A stretch of 64,000 bases of DNA from Thamnaconus septentrionalis (GCA_009823395.1 CM020509.1:8898001-8962000); one strand, 5' to 3'; counted from the first letter of the stretch, positions 14,399-47,932 are shown. Numbers and translations: made by a program. The notes: a model not told the origin generated them from the sequence alone.

Positions 14399-15734
14399 TA
14401 AGCGAGACACACAAATAGATGGATGGTTTCTGAAATGCATTTGGAGCCCTCGTGACCTAAAGCTGCAATGAAGCGAGAGTGTGAGATACAGCAGAGCGTC
14501 TGCCGGGCCTTTTATGCGCTTCTTTCCAGGCATACGGGACACTAATTAACTGCCACGGCGAGGCAAGACATGTTTGTGAATCGCTGTTAAGAATCGGCGC
14601 AAGATCAGTAAATTATGGGAAACAAGTCGTCCTCCTTAAATCTCCCTCCCAAAACGCACCCAGACGTCGGCGCGCGGCAGAAATTATGTGAATGAGCGCA
14701 CGGGGAGGGACGGAGGGGGAGAGAAAGCAAATTAGAACGATGGCCACCGCTGCGGCGGGGGGAAAAGGGGGTGGGGGGGGGGGGATTATTGTGTCGCGTT
14801 TTAAAATCCGACCCGTCGCGCGGCACAAATCATCCACGTCGCGCGTTTTTTTCCCCTCCGCACTGAATCATCTGTAAGTATAAAGAGGCAGACTGCACGG
14901 CTGCCTTGCTGGGGTTTTTTTTCTCCACGTTTTTTTTTTTTTAGAATGCCAATTACGGAGCACAGCTGCTGCCTCTGCAGCCGCCGCCTGCTTCAAGAAC
15001 AAGGTGAAGTCAAAGTGTTGCAAGACATTATTATCAGTTTCAGCAGCAGGGGGAATCTTGCCGCTGGGGTTTTTTTTATCAACAGTGATAGCCTGCTGAA
15101 AGCGTAATTCACTATTTTAGTATAAATCAATAAGGCTCCAGAATCCATTCCCCCTACGTTCCACCTTTATGCTAATATGAAAAGAAACGCTCAAATAGAA
15201 CTTTAATTTGCCACGCAGACTTTCAGACCGCTTAATGGGCCCCAATTTTATCCATAACTGCCCGTTTGACACTTAAACTTCCAGTCCATCTTAATTTGCC
15301 TTCTCCTTACGATTCCCGAGTTCTCCTTCTCGCCGGCGCCGAGGCTGCTGTGACCCGAGTTAATGGAGATTTATTGGCCGGCGCCATTCTAACAGTGATC
15401 TTCTATTAAGAGTTATATCCTATTTGCTCATTATTGCTCTGTTCTGCCGCTCGCGCGGTGAGGGGAAAAAAATGGGGGGAGAAGTCATCACCATTTGTGG
15501 CTCGGTGTGTTTAAACGTGCTGGAAGTAAGCAAGCAGACAATGAACACGGCGAAGAGCGGCCGGGGGGAGGGGAGGGGCAAGGAGAGGGGCGAGCGAGCG
15601 AGCGAGGGGGAGAGAGAGCGAGCGAGCCGGGCCAGAGCTAATTTCACTGCGGAGCCTTTGAGGAGGTTCAGATGCTTCTGATGAGGGAAATAAATCCTGA
15701 CGGACTCCCGTCCGAGTGCGTTCATTAATCATGT

Positions 15735-15840
15735 GTCTCATTGGCCGAGCTTCTGATTGGATGAAGATGAACTCAGCAATATATCTCTCATCATAACACA
15801 ACCCGCGTATAAATATTAATTGCGTCTTTGCAGCTGGGCG
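15735..15840. promoter_or_regulatory. possible promoter or enhancer: two CCAAT boxes, TATA-like box, homeodomain-type sites
   Basis: Within 100 bases lie TCATTGGCC and TGATTGG (inverted CCAAT boxes), ATTAATCATG and ATATTAATTG (homeodomain-type cores) and GTATAAATATT (TATA-like). A GAGCGAGC-rich purine block precedes it. No coding exon follows on either strand, so a promoter for tnmd or for a non-coding RNA is only one reading. A distal enhancer is equally possible. Confidence 0.22.
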
Positions 15841-16099
15841 TGAATCTCCCTCGCTCTCTCTTCTTTTCATTTCTGCTCATTTATTTATTTATTTATTTTT
15901 TGTTTTCAAAGAGGCGGGACATTTTTAAAAGCGGCTCCTGCGCGTCAAACGGAACAGCAGGCGGTTGTGGTAAACAACGCCGCTAGAAGCAACACAGAGG
16001 GGGGGAAATAAGGTTTAACTGTACAAAACATTCAACACTTTATTTCAGTAACTTGGTCTGAATGAAATCCAGCTTATCAACTAAACTACGTTGAGCTCA

Positions 16100-16325
16100 A
16101 ACAGCAAATACATATATGTAAATATACACATATATATGTATATGTATACGTATACAGTATATAAATATATAAGTATATTTGTATATACTCATATACGTAT
16201 ACATATACATATATATGTGTGCATACAGTTTACATACAGAGAGAGAGAACTGTCAGATTTTATCAGCATCCAAAGAAGCAGAATGCAAACTTCTCTTTCT
16301 TCTCTCTCTCTCTCTCTCTCTCAGT
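16100..16325. repeat. AT-rich ATATAC stretch and (TC)n microsatellite
   Basis: 16106-16240 is a run of ATATAC/GTATAC-type alternating purine-pyrimidine. 16296-16322 is a (TC)n run. Confidence 0.9.
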
Positions 16326-17209
16326 GGGTGTCGGCCAGTGAACACCACACTCGCCGATCAATCAATTCGCCGTGACACAGGAGCTCGTTTAATATTTCAT
16401 GTCAGCGCGAGTTAGAGTCTGTGGGGTCTGAAGCCTCAGTCAAACATAACATTGCTGCGGCGCTTTGAAGAAACTGGAACTTGTTTTCTGGGGAAATATA
16501 ATTTAGTTCACTATTGTCAGTTATCCAGCCATCCTGCCTCAATACCCCCTGATTTATTCATGAATTGGTGAGGTCATTTATGGTTTTGGTTCATGTTTTA
16601 GTAATTGTTTAGCTGAATTAGACAGTGGGGCCCAAAGGTAGAACTAACAAAAACCAGGATTATTCTTTGTCTTTGTTTGTTTTGTTATTTTGATTTTTAT
16701 GTGGTTTGTGAAAAGATTGAAAATCTGATGGTTCAGGGATAACGCTGACCTGTTTAACCCAGAGAGGTAACCTAGAGTCATTTGCTGGGTGATAGACTGT
16801 GAAAATAACCTGGTCGACAGCAGGTTTTGTTCAGCAAACCCTTAGTTGCCTGATTAAATATTAAACAAGCAACATTTAAACAACATTTAAAAAAAACAAA
16901 CAAACACTCACACAGGTGTGGACGCGGCGTCAGTGCTGCAGCCGATGCAGAGTCACAGTGCGTAGGGAGAGCTGTCACTCAGGCGGGGTGAACCAGGTCG
17001 TCTCTGCTGCCATCCTGATGCTCTCACCAGCCCTGACTGGACTCAGCTGGAGCTGATTTCTCCTCCATGGAGGAGTTCATGGGTTCAGGCTGCTCCTCTC
17101 TGTGGGGAGGAGACTCATTGTCAGAATACTGCCCATTTGCAGACATTTGGAAACAAACAAAAAAAAAAATCTACTTTGTATTTTGCCATGCAAAATGAGC
17201 CAAAGCTGA

Positions 17210-17398
17210 ATTGGTATCAAACTCTGGCTCGCGGGCAAAATTCAGCCCGCCGTGTAATTACATTTGGCCCACGAGGCGATACAAAATCACTACTAGAGTT
17301 TTTTTCAGAAGATTTTTTCAATAAATATTAGTGTCGGCTTACTACTTTGTCCAAGTTTTACATTTTGGCCCACTGTGTATTTCAGTTTGACGCCCCTG
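17210..17398. mobile_element. hAT-like MITE, degenerate (CAGGGGCGTCAAAC end)
   Basis: The right end GTTTGACGCCCCTG is a classic terminal repeat. The left end (GGTATCAAACTC) is decayed. The interior GCTCGCGGGCAAAATTCAGC, CCGCCGTGTAATTACATTTG and GGCCCACGAGGC has the diagnostic GGGCCAAATTTGGCCC-like block of this family. Confidence 0.6.
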
Positions 17399-19401
17399 CT
17401 TTATAGGCTCCTCGGATTTGTTAGCAGTTAGCCAGCGAGTTTTGCTTTTTTCTGCTCATGATTAAAACCTCCATAAGAGTTTTTATTCCCAGCTCTCAAA
17501 CTCTCCTCAAATTAAAATCAGAGCGCCAACATCTGTGAGTAAAAACACACGAGCCAGAAACTTTTCTCTGCGCATCTCGCAGGCTTGCGCAGTGGGAAGC
17601 CACACCCACGGGTAATTCAATCATTTGACCGCGCAGCCTGGAAGATGAACCGCTGCGTTGTTCGGGTTATTGAGTTGTTTTTTTTTTACTAGCTGCCTTC
17701 AATTACCATGCATCGACATCACAGAGGAAAATCCTCCCTCTTCCCCTTCCTCAAAAAAAAAAACAAGACAAAAACAACAAATATCTGCTGGACATAAATA
17801 ATGAATACCTGAATTGGATTTGACAGGTGGCTACACACTCACACACAAACGCGCACACACACACGACACAAGCTCGCGAAAAATAAAATTGTGTTTTCAG
17901 GGTGTGTGTGAATAAGCAGCCGTCCGCTCCACATACAAAATGTATGAATGGAGACGTGTCACCGGGGACCTCCGTCGTGAGAGGCACCAACAAGGAGACA
18001 AACCTCTGGAATGAAAAGCTGTTGCATTCTCGCTCTCTCTGCGCCCCCAAGCAGCCTGTCCACTGCGACCTCTGAACCCTTACATCAACACAGCATTTTG
18101 GTCCCTGGACATTTTCTCCTTTTAAAGGTTAAGTGAGTAATATTTGGAGATTTCGAGAAGAAACAGCGGCATCAAGTGGTTGCATCTTAGATTGCAGTGT
18201 CTTTCAACTCTCTCTTTCCCTCCTGAGCTTGCCAGTGAACTACAGTGGTCTGCGCAACACAAACCTGGATACCTTGTCTTCTTCTTTGGTTTATTTGAGG
18301 ACACCCTAAATACGAAACGCACTGCCAGGTTCAAAGTCACTTCACTCCCGTCTCTTCGCCCTTCGGACGCTCTGGTTGAGTGCGTCAGGTTGCTGCCATG
18401 TGATTGGCTTATTGGCCATTTGCATCACCAAGCTGTTGAGCAATGTATCGAATAAAGTGGTTGGTCAGTCGAAGAAAAAAATAAGAGGCTGGTTATACTG
18501 AGCAATATGATACAAAGCAATTACTAAGAATGAAGGAATTGTTCTGTTTTTATTGCTGAATACTGAAAATATTTTAGAATCCGTTACACACATGATGATT
18601 AAGCAACTGAAGCAGGAGTATCATCACTGGGAGGCTTGGGGCCGCATAAGGCAGGTCGGTCATCAGATCGATGCTACTGATCATTACCACTAGTGGGCAT
18701 TAATAAGACAGAGGAGGTTATTACTTGTTCCATGCATCATTTGTTAACGTACATTAAAGTTGTGCAGCTGCACCGCGCTGACCTTTACTTTTTATAATAT
18801 CACTGGGTTCAGATGGAGTCCGGCGCTGGGCTGAAAACACGGAGTTCCCCATTAATCATCATTAAGACCACCCGCGGCGCGGCTGCGGCGGCTGTCACAG
18901 CGGCGGCAAACTGCAGCAGAAGTTGCGTCCGCCTCAACTTTTCGGCTGTCACGCGCTGCAGCTGGCGGCCGCCTCTCGCCGAGATCAGACACAGCAGAGT
19001 AAACAAGCGGGCGTCTCGCAGTGGGTTCCGCTGTGTTAATTACAAAACACCCCCCCACCCCCTCCACACCTCCTCCCACAACAACACGAGCCCGGTGGTC
19101 TTGACGTGGAGCCAGAAAAGCAGTGATGAGCTCCCCCTATCTGCCACCGCGGGATGAGCGGCCAATGGGAAAGGAGGGGGGGGCGGATGAGCGATTAAAA
19201 GACAGCAGAGTGTTTCAGCACCACGGATAGCTCAGCAACCGCAAATGAAAGGGACATGCGCGACCAGGAAGTCACTTTATCAAAAGGCTGCCGTCGCACG
19301 ATAAGCGCTCCCCTGCGCTAGCTCGTCGCTCCGCTGTGATCTAAACACGCACCTCCGAGACGGACGCTGCTCGTGGAATTCCGGGATAATTGTCAGTTCT
19401 T
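17399..19401. other. no gene recognised
   Basis: Unique sequence with a CA-rich patch near 17.83-17.87 kb and a CpG-rich stretch at about 18.87-19.20 kb. Confidence 0.55.
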
Positions 19402-19650
19402 GGGAGCGTCGTCGGACTACCTGACGACCAAACCGCAAAGTCCCTCCTCGCTTACATGCCGTATCAGCAGCCGGGGAAAACCACCCGTCCAATCAACACG
19501 CTTGGATGACACACGGTCGATGCAATACTCGGCTGCAGCCTCGTTTTCCTCCCGTTGAGGAGCAGTGTTTGTTGGCGCCACCTGTCCTCTGTTTGCTCTG
19601 CTATTTTAATAAAGTGACACATGCAGCCATTAGTTGTTGTTTTGGGGGGT
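19402..19650 (+). repeat. repeat unit A, copy 1
   Basis: From GGGAGCGTCG to TTTTGGGGGGTG. Shares CTGACGACCAAAC, GCAAAGTCCCTCC, TCCAATCAACACGCT, TCGTTTTCCTCC, GCCACCTGTC and TTTAATAAAGT..CACATGCAG with the copy at 19879-20151. It lies 0.8 kb upstream of tnmd exon 3. Confidence 0.8.
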
Positions 19651-19872
19651 GATCACAGTAATCCTTGTGAAGGGGAGGTGAAGACAGAGGAAAGTGCACA
19701 AAAGGTAGAACCGGTTCCACTAAGTGGTAGCTTGTGCACCGATGGTGGAATAGATTTGGCTAATACAAAGAAAGAAAGAAGGAAGGAAGGAAGGAAAGGA
19801 AGAAAGAAAGGGAGGATGTTGTATGTTATTACCAAAGCCACCATCAGAACAGCCCCCATCAGGCCTCGGGTT
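19651..19872 (+). repeat. repeat unit B, copy 1 (with GGAA-type microsatellite)
   Basis: From GATCACAGTAATCC to CAGGCCTCGGG. It contains a GAAAG/GGAA tract at about 19766-19812. The second copy is at 21187-21408 with identical blocks GTGAAGGGGAGGTGAA, CACAAAAGGTAGAAC, TTCCACTAAGTGGTAGCTTG and TGTTATTACCAAAGCCACC. Confidence 0.85.
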
Positions 19873-19878
19873 TGTTCC

Positions 19879-20151
19879 TGGGAGTATCGTTGGACAACCT
19901 GACGACCAAACTGCAAAGTCCCTCCGTGCTTACACTCCATGTCAGCAGCGAAGGAAACCCTCCCATCCAATCAACACGCTCGGCTGACACCACACCAACC
20001 GGTGGATACGATATTCGGCTGCACCATCGTTTTCCTCCCCGTTGACACGCAGTGTTTGTCGCCGCCACCTGTCTACTGTTTGCTCCTCTTATTTATTTAT
20101 TTTTTTTAATAAAGTCACACATGCAGTCATTCGTTGTTGGTTTTTGGGGTG
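19879..20151 (+). repeat. repeat unit A, copy 2
   Basis: Second copy of unit A (GGGAGTATCG to TTTTTGGGGTG), directly following unit B. The tnmd exon 3 region then separates it from the second copy of unit B. Confidence 0.8.
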
Positions 20152-20471
20152 TCCCAGCAGTATTTGCCGATGTTAATTAGTTAAAGGCTGGCAGATTTTT
20201 TTTTTTTGTACATTGACTCGGAGCAACCCGCACAAAAGCAGAGAGACGCCACAGGAGCAGAGAAACGACTCCACCAAGTCGAGGCAGCTGGATTGTTTCT
20301 CATCCTGACAAATACTCCCGACTATGGTGAAGAAAGCTGCTGACTGTGTTTTTTTTCTCACCCCTCTCTCTCCCTCAATCTCTCTCTCTCTCTCTCTCCG
20401 ACCCTCTATTGGTCCATCAACCATAAACTCATTGAGTGATGACAACGATGTGTTCCATCATGTGGCTGCAG

Positions 20472-41105
<20,634 letters not shown>

Positions 41106-41801
41106 GCAGCCACACTTGTCAGTGGAGCTGCAAATGAGCCCTTTTGGCATTTACAGTACATGTAAGTATATATTCTAGACAGCCTCGGCGGTCGGTCCCG
41201 GATAATTGCTCATCAATCTGTGAGTTGTGCCCGCTGAGATTTAGCGAGTTTAAATGGCTGCCGAAGCATTTGGATTCTTTCTTTAAAAGGATTTGGTGGT
41301 TTAAGCTGCCCAACTTCATTATTGTTCCCTTTATAGTGCTCTCTCAAAAGGGACAGTTTGATCAAATCTAAAGTTTTATTGGCCACTCACCCTTTGTGTC
41401 AGCGGAGGCTCTGGCGACATCTTCCAACCCACGTGACAGCCAACCAAGAGCGTGGCTTGTGAGTTTACGTGCAGTCAGAACGTGTTGTGAAACTCCAGAA
41501 TGGTCACCTGGATTAGAAGGCGTCAACAGAGCCTCCGTCGGCAGAGCGGTGAGTAGCAAATAGGGAACATTTCCATTTTAATTGTATTTTTTTTTCTTGA
41601 TTTTGAATGACGTACCCCTCTCAAGAGGTGCATGTAAGTTCTGTAGGTGAAAACGTTTACTGTATAATGTTAGAATTGCATGAAAGTGTACAGAAAAGTG
41701 TGTAGCAATCATGTTGTTGATCTGAATTGTGTCTCGCCTCGTTTTCCTCACGATTGTTTAAACTGCAGACACAAACCTGCTCTGTAACCACGCCGTGATT
41801 T

Positions 41802-41807
41802 ATTAAA
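41802..41807 (+). terminator. candidate tnmd poly(A) signal (ATTAAA)
   Basis: ATTAAA lies about 700 bases after the tnmd stop and is followed by a TG/T-rich stretch (TGTGCTTCC). No AATAAA was seen on the plus strand between the stop and about 43.05 kb. The next AATAAA candidates are at about 43.05-43.14 kb. Transcript ends would be needed to choose. Confidence 0.3.
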
Positions 41808-43876
41808 CGCTGTGCTTCCTGAGGGGTCCCTCAGGAGACATGGAGTGATTTATATTTACTAATTATATGCGTATAACACAGTGACAGATTGATGACTATT
41901 TTGGCCGTGGGCCTCGTGCACCTCCTGTATTTCAGCGTTGGACGTGGAGTAAAACTCTTTACAAACTTCCCACTTTTTTTTCTTTTTTTTTGCCATAACT
42001 ATATAAAGATATATACAAAAGATACAAACATCTCCTCTTGAAGTGTTTATTGCCGCGTTATACCTCGCTGTTTTTTTCTCCCCCCCCACCACCACCCCGC
42101 TGTTGTTGCGGAACGCTTTAAAAATAGCGGCGCCACTTTCAAACGGCTCCCTCATTCAAAATCTTTTGCCGCCGCGTCTCAATCTGTCGAGCAGAAATAA
42201 CTCATCGGCAACCGGCGGATAAGGGAGCCAGGTAGGAATTGGTAATTGATGTTCCGCCGCGCGAATAACAAAGTGAGCGAATGCCCGAGAGTGCTGGAGC
42301 TGCGCGAGGCGTTCAAAAAAGTTCAGCAAAGAGAGAAAGAAAAAAAACGGAGTCCTCGTGCTGTCGTGTTTCGCCTTTCAAGTCTACGTCTCTGTCTACG
42401 TCTTCATTTCTCCTCCCTCCCCTCCCCCAATTAAAATCCCACCATGTGAGTGATGTCAGTCGTCCCCTCACATGAAAAAATATGACTTTACTGTAAAAAA
42501 AAAAAAAAAAAAAAAGGCAGCAGAATGTAACACCCCGGGGTGGGAGAAGACGACGCAGCGTGGGCTGGGCTGTGATTCATTCGGGCCGCGGGAAAAAACA
42601 CGGGCCTCCTTCTCACTTCTCCAGTGGTCCCACCGCTCATTAGCACCAGCGTTTAGTGTCAAATTAAAAGCACCGTGACAAGGGGAGAAGAAAAAAAAGG
42701 AGTAGACAAGGACGCTTTTGTGGTTTTCTGTATTACAACCTGAGACTGGGGCGCGATGAGGTGTCGTTTCGCCTGCTTAGCGGCGCTGCCGCCGGCTCAA
42801 CGCGGCGATAATGTCAAATATGTCAATAATATTTTGCGACAGAATGGATTTCGCAGAGAGGGGAGGAAAAAGACAACAAAACGTATCACTTTATGTAAAT
42901 GTTTTATGGATGTGCTCGTAAAAAATAATTTAAAAAAAACAAATTGCAGCCATATTGTTATTTTCAAATCAATAATGTCAATAGCCCCGAGCGGCACGTC
43001 GGGTGAAAAATAGTGGCGCGAGTTAACAGATGCAATAATTGCAAACATACTTCAAATAAACTGACAAGTGTGCCAAAGAGCCTGCGAGGCGTTTGTTTGC
43101 TGGGAGGCGGTGGGAAAAAATAAAAGTTTGTAAAATAAAGGCTTTTATACATTTCATTTCCTGCCATTTCCTCCTTCACGTCAAACGTTTGAGTCTTCTT
43201 TCAAAACGATGCGTTCGGTTGGTTGCCAGTCGGTGCCGCTCCGTGTCGGGGAAATAGTGTTAGTGGTGTTGTTTCTGTTTTTTTCCTCTCTCCTCGATGC
43301 TGTTAGTTGTCTATCTAGCAGGGTCTCTGAGGACTCCGAGGACTCTTTTGTGAAATGGCGAGAGCAAATTGCCAAGGAAGCCCTGAGAGTTGTCGTGAAT
43401 GGGATGGCTCACCCACACTGAAGAGGACTGATACAGATATAAACAGCCGCCTCCTGGAGGCTTTCCCCCTCGCCTGCTGGGACTGAAGGCCAATATTAAG
43501 CATGGAAGTCAAGCTTTGATGCACTTTAATGTCTGACGATTACAAAAAGAAAGGAGAAGAAAGAAGATGGATCTCCACAGAGGCCCAGGTGAGGATGATG
43601 GTGACTCTGCATTTCTAACAGCGCTTGTGAGTGTGTGGCCCGGTGGCTATGTGCTATGACGGCCCTCCCTCCTGTGTCTCGGCATTGAGATCTACAGAGG
43701 GGTCTTTGAATGCATCCTTGTGGGAACAGTCTGAATGTAATCAGCAGCTCTTGCAGCTGTCAGGGTTGTTGGTTTCCCTTTCAAATATGCAATGACTGAT
43801 AGAGCTAAAGATAGCGAGATAGGAGATAAAGATAGCCTGTGCAACTTATTAAAGTGGATATCTTAGAATTGCATTT

Positions 43877-44110
43877 AAAGGTCCCATTTTATCCCAACTT
43901 TCTGATTATTTGTTTTTCATCCCAGTCTTCAGTGCAGATCCAAATTAATTATCCAAAATAAAAACCTCTGTAGATCTCAAGGAAAGAGCACATTAAGCCC
44001 TATTTGTATACACTGTATTCCACATGGGGCAAACTTTTTGTGACATCACAAAGGGCGGTTTTCCAGAAAGGCATGTTTCAAAACGCAATGATTTGAAAAG
44101 GTGAAGTGGG
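43877..44110. repeat. teleost interspersed repeat (AAAGGTCCCATTTTAT family), fragment
   Basis: Begins TTTAAAGGTCCCATTTTATC and carries TGTGACATCACAAAGGGCGG further in. The same start and the same GACATCACAAAGGG block occur in the repeats at 51.06-51.30 kb and 57.41 kb. No matching inverted right end was found, so the copy is probably truncated. Confidence 0.5.
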
Positions 44111-44960
44111 CAGAAGAAGGAAAGTACAGACATTTCTCGTGTCTGTGTATGCATATTGTCATAAAGAACATTAGCCGACTCATCTTTAATCATATGCCTT
44201 TGCTTAGACATGACTGGAAAACAGACGTGATGAACTGAAATCCAGAGCCACGTAAATATCAATTGGCCTTGAACAGCCCAACGGCTATATCAAGCATGGA
44301 CGTCTTCACGCCAGTAGTGAATCAAATCTTTGCACTGTTGTTGCCATGCATTTAATATTAAACCTTAAGACACGGGAAGAGAGGAGATCAGCAGAATGAA
44401 CGAACCTGGAGGTTCTGGTCACCATCAGCAGCAGCAACACGTCTGACTTCATTCCTTTTGTTACTGATCAAAAACGCTGAAAAACTTTACTGCGGGAGTC
44501 TTATTAGTATTTCATTTGTTGCTGTTGGTATTTCAGAAATCATTGACTCATTTTGATCCTGGACTTGTTGTTATTCCGGGTGGGTGAATGGAGAGCGAAC
44601 GCAAGGAGTGTCTGCGTTTGGAATAGTAACCCTGAGGCAGACTAGCAAGTCAGAATGAGGCGAGAGGTCCACTGAGGACACGTGTATTACCAGTGCCATC
44701 TTGTGGTCGGAGGGATGCACTGACACAACATCGGCTCCCCAACAGTGACGAGAGATGATTTTTTTTTTCTTCTTCTTCTTCTTCTTCGACCGAATGCTTT
44801 GTTCACTTGCAGATTTAAAAAAAGAAAAAAGAAAAAAGAAAAGATTCCTTTTACCACCATCCTTGAAAATAAGTGATGGTTGTCAATCTAAACCGGCGTG
44901 CGGCCTGTCGGAGTTGAGCAGCTTGCTAACAGCGACAGCACGCAGCACTCATCAACCCCC

Positions 44961-44962
<2 letters not shown>

Positions 44963-45010
<48 letters not shown>
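44963..45010. repeat. (CA)n microsatellite
   Basis: About 23 CA units. A (TGC)8 run follows at about 45098-45121, and a CTT run precedes at 44768-44787. Confidence 0.95.
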
Positions 45011-45011
<1 letters not shown>

Positions 45012-45716
45012 CCCACCACCACCCTTTATTTTATTTTTTTTCTCCTCTCTGTGAGAAATCAGTCCACTGACCTGACGGTTAAATAAGCTCTCCCTGTACT
45101 GCTGCTGCTGCTGCTGCTGCTACCGGCACCATCATGTCAGTCGTCATCCTTCAACTTGCTCCCACTGTGAGAGGCAGCATGGCACAGCAGTAAACACTTG
45201 CGTTGTGTCAGTGGCCGCAGGCGACACAGAAATAGTCCTCCTCTTCTCCCCCGTTCTATTCCTCCTCCTCCTCTTCCTCCTCTCTTCTCCCAGGACCGGG
45301 CACCCGCTCCATCTTGTGGGTCCGAGGAAGCGGAAAAGGCGGCACGTTCTGCCCCGTAGCTTTCCATCACTTTGCTAATCTAGTATATCATTCTGTGTTT
45401 ACCGTCTGGCAGGCAATCAATGAGCCCCAGTGAGGAGGAAGGTAAAAGTGTCTGTCTGCGTGTGACGGAGGGCGTCTTGATCCCGACTCCCAGGAATCCC
45501 ACACTCCCTTTTTAAACTATTCTACCATGCACAAAAAACCCCCATGAGATGATTTTTGTTTGCGGCTCAGTCTGTGTCTCTCACTCTGTGTGTGTGTGTT
45601 TGTGTGTGTGTGTGTTAACCCCTATGGCAAGATTGGATTGTGTGGTGCACAGCTGTGCATGTGGGTGTAGACAGAGCTCGGCACAGCAGGCGAGTCCTGC
45701 TGCCAGACAGCTTCCT

Positions 45717-45789
45717 CAGCAGCAGCAGCAGCAGCAGCACTTCCACCCCGACCCTCAACATTCATGCACAGTCAAACCAAGCCAATGCA

Positions 45790-45823
<34 letters not shown>
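45717..45823. repeat. (CAG)n and (CA)n microsatellites
   Basis: 45717-45740 is a run of seven to eight CAG units; 45792-45822 is a (CA)n run. Both are intergenic. Confidence 0.95.
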
Positions 45824-46172
45824 CAACACACACTTTTCACTCTGCAAGCTGTGGCGACAGACTCGGCTGTCTGCAGCAGTGGCCATGTCACACGCTAATG
45901 TATTCATCCACCCACAGCAACTGGAGAAGTCGTGCTCTTAAGTCCAATCAGTCTCCGGCCCGCTAATGGCTGCAGTCCAGTTTCCCCCCACAGCCACCGT
46001 CTCTTTTTCTTCAACATGCCAATGCGGCCAAGCGTCCAGTCTTAAAACTACTTTGTAAGGTAGAAATGCTTTTTCTTTTGTGTATTATCTCAAAGGAAAA
46101 AAAATAAAATTGATGCAACCGCTTGCGGGCCATTTGTTTCAAAGTCTAATTTTAAGCGCGCATTTTTTATAT

Positions 46173-46178
46173 TTTATT
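46173..46178 (-). terminator. candidate elf4 poly(A) signal (AATAAA, distal)
   Basis: AATAAA on the minus strand about 2.4 kb downstream of the elf4 stop. If used, the 3' UTR would cover the GGA-rich tract at 46.9-47.0 kb and the TATA-rich stretch at 47.57-47.6 kb. Confidence 0.3.
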
Positions 46179-46904
46179 TGCGCCTCTTCGAAAGCTATTT
46201 GAGGAAAGAACAAAAAAAACATTGGAGAAGACATTCCGTGGAAGAGATTGCATTTTTAATTAGTAGATTGACTTTTTTTTCTTCTTAAAAATCTATTGTA
46301 TATTCAGGATGGAGGCGGCAAAATGACAACCAACCATGACAAAGAGGAGCAACAAAAACATAAGCAGCGAACATGCCTCAACATCTCACAGGGGAGGGAA
46401 AAAAACAAAGGAACAAAAAAAACAACAGTGCTTCAGGGAGAAGACGTGTGAATATATACAACGATAATAAGGACAAAAAACACTAAATCCCCGCTCAAAG
46501 ACCGGCAAATTCGGATGCAAACGCGACCCAGTGTAATTAAAGATTGTCGAAGAAGAAATTTGCATACGCGTGTACTTGACAGGCACACATACATTCAGGG
46601 CGTCTCCGCAGACACAACGTTGGGATTGTACAAGCAGCGATTGAACTCCGGTCCAGGTCCACCTGTCTGAATGTCCTCGCTCCGCAGCCACAGTCCAGGT
46701 GGAAAACACAACCAATTTGGCCGTGAGACCAATACAGATCAATATGGCTTCATCCACACACACACACACAGGCGCACACACACAGGTGCGCACACACGCA
46801 TCACCACGGCGGGACCAAAGGGGCCAATCGCACAGCTGGCATGAAAGGTCTGTAATGATGCAGGGCAGAAAATAAAGAAAGGACCAGACTCAGCTGACTG
46901 GAGT

Positions 46905-46985
46905 GTGTGAGGGAGAGGAGGAAGAGGAGGAGGAGGAGTAGGAGGAGGTGGAGGATGAGGAAATGGGAGGGGAGAGGAGATGGAA
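46905..46985. repeat. purine tract (GGA)n
   Basis: GGAGGAAGAGGAGGAGGAGG-type purine run on the plus strand, downstream of elf4 and possibly inside its 3' UTR. Confidence 0.9.
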
Positions 46986-47926
46986 TGAGACAAGAGGAAG
47001 GAGGTGAATGGAGAGAAGATGAGGTGAGAGGAATAAGGAATATTGGAAGGAGTGGGGGGGGGGGGCACAGGAAGACAGACTTTAAGACTCAGGGATTGAT
47101 GATTCTGAGAAACGGGGATTTTGGGGGGGCCGAGGAGGAGGGGGGGGTTAGTCTGCAAGAAGCACATTCGGTACATGTTCAAACCAGACGCTCAAAAAAA
47201 AGAAAGGGGGGGTATCTACAGTGGGAGGAGAATAATAATGCTGCACTCAGCACTTGAGAAAGAAACTAAGAATACTCAAGCTGATAATATGGAATGCTAT
47301 ACAAATGAAAAAAAAATGTCCTTTAAAAAAAAAAAAAAACATTTTTTCCCAGCTCTTTGAATCTCATTTGCATATCCGTCCCTCATGTTTCTACGTCACA
47401 CACACACATGTAAATATGTGCCTTTGCTTTATACAGAATTTAGAATCCACAAAATAAATAAAGTCGTTATGTTCTCGTCTCGTGAGTGTGTGTGTTGCAT
47501 GGATATTTATATTTCCAACCCCCCCGACGATAAAATCTCACTTTTAGTCTTTTCACTCCTTTTGTGCCATGTTTTATATATTTTTATATATATTTATACC
47601 TTTCTTTTCATGTAGCTACTCGCAGAGTTTTTGGTGTCGAACCGTCCTTGGCCAACTCTAAAGAAATATACCCATTTTTCAAAGTCGCTGAATATTTTAA
47701 GGCCACGGGTGCAGAGAGAGTGAACGCAGAACTTCCTTTTTTTTTTTTGTTGTTTATACGAAAATAATTGAGTAATGAGCTCTAAAATGTCTCAAAGACT
47801 GAAAAGGCCCTTTTAGTCTGTTTTTCATCTTGCTGCCAAACATTTCAAAGAAAAAGTCTTTGGGGTTGAACATCCTGTAAGGCACTCTTCAATCAGAGTC
47901 TGAGATATGTGTCTTGGGTGGGTTTG

Positions 47927-47932
47927 TTTATT
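47927..47932 (-). terminator. candidate elf4 poly(A) signal (AATAAA, proximal)
   Basis: AATAAA on the minus strand about 610 bases past the elf4 stop. A second AATAAA on the same strand is at 46178-46173, about 2.4 kb past the stop, nearer the long 3' UTR seen in mammalian ELF4. An ATTAAA is also present near 48230. Sequence alone does not decide which is used. Confidence 0.3.

Larger units (their letters stand above)
14399..17209. other. no gene recognised; candidate regulatory sequence
   Basis: Contains low-repeat stretches with many TAATTA/CAATTA cores (about 14.93-15.42 and 15.70-15.85 kb), a GAGCGAGC-rich block near 15.6 kb, and AT and CT microsatellites at 16.1-16.32 kb. A short minus-strand AG..GT-bounded open stretch near 17.01-17.12 kb matches nothing I know. 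Confidence 0.5.

Noticed and set aside
15468..15530. Possible tnmd membrane exon (ITICGSVCLNVLE before GTAAGC)
   Set aside because: Slight resemblance to the ICG start of the tenomodulin membrane segment, but too short, not hydrophobic enough, lacks the following FW-type residues, and has no good acceptor.
17010..17116. Minus-strand exon-like stretch bounded by CCCCACAG and GTGAGA
   Set aside because: About 100 bases open with Glu/Ser/Pro-rich translation, but no family match and no partner exon on either side; chance or a repeat remnant.
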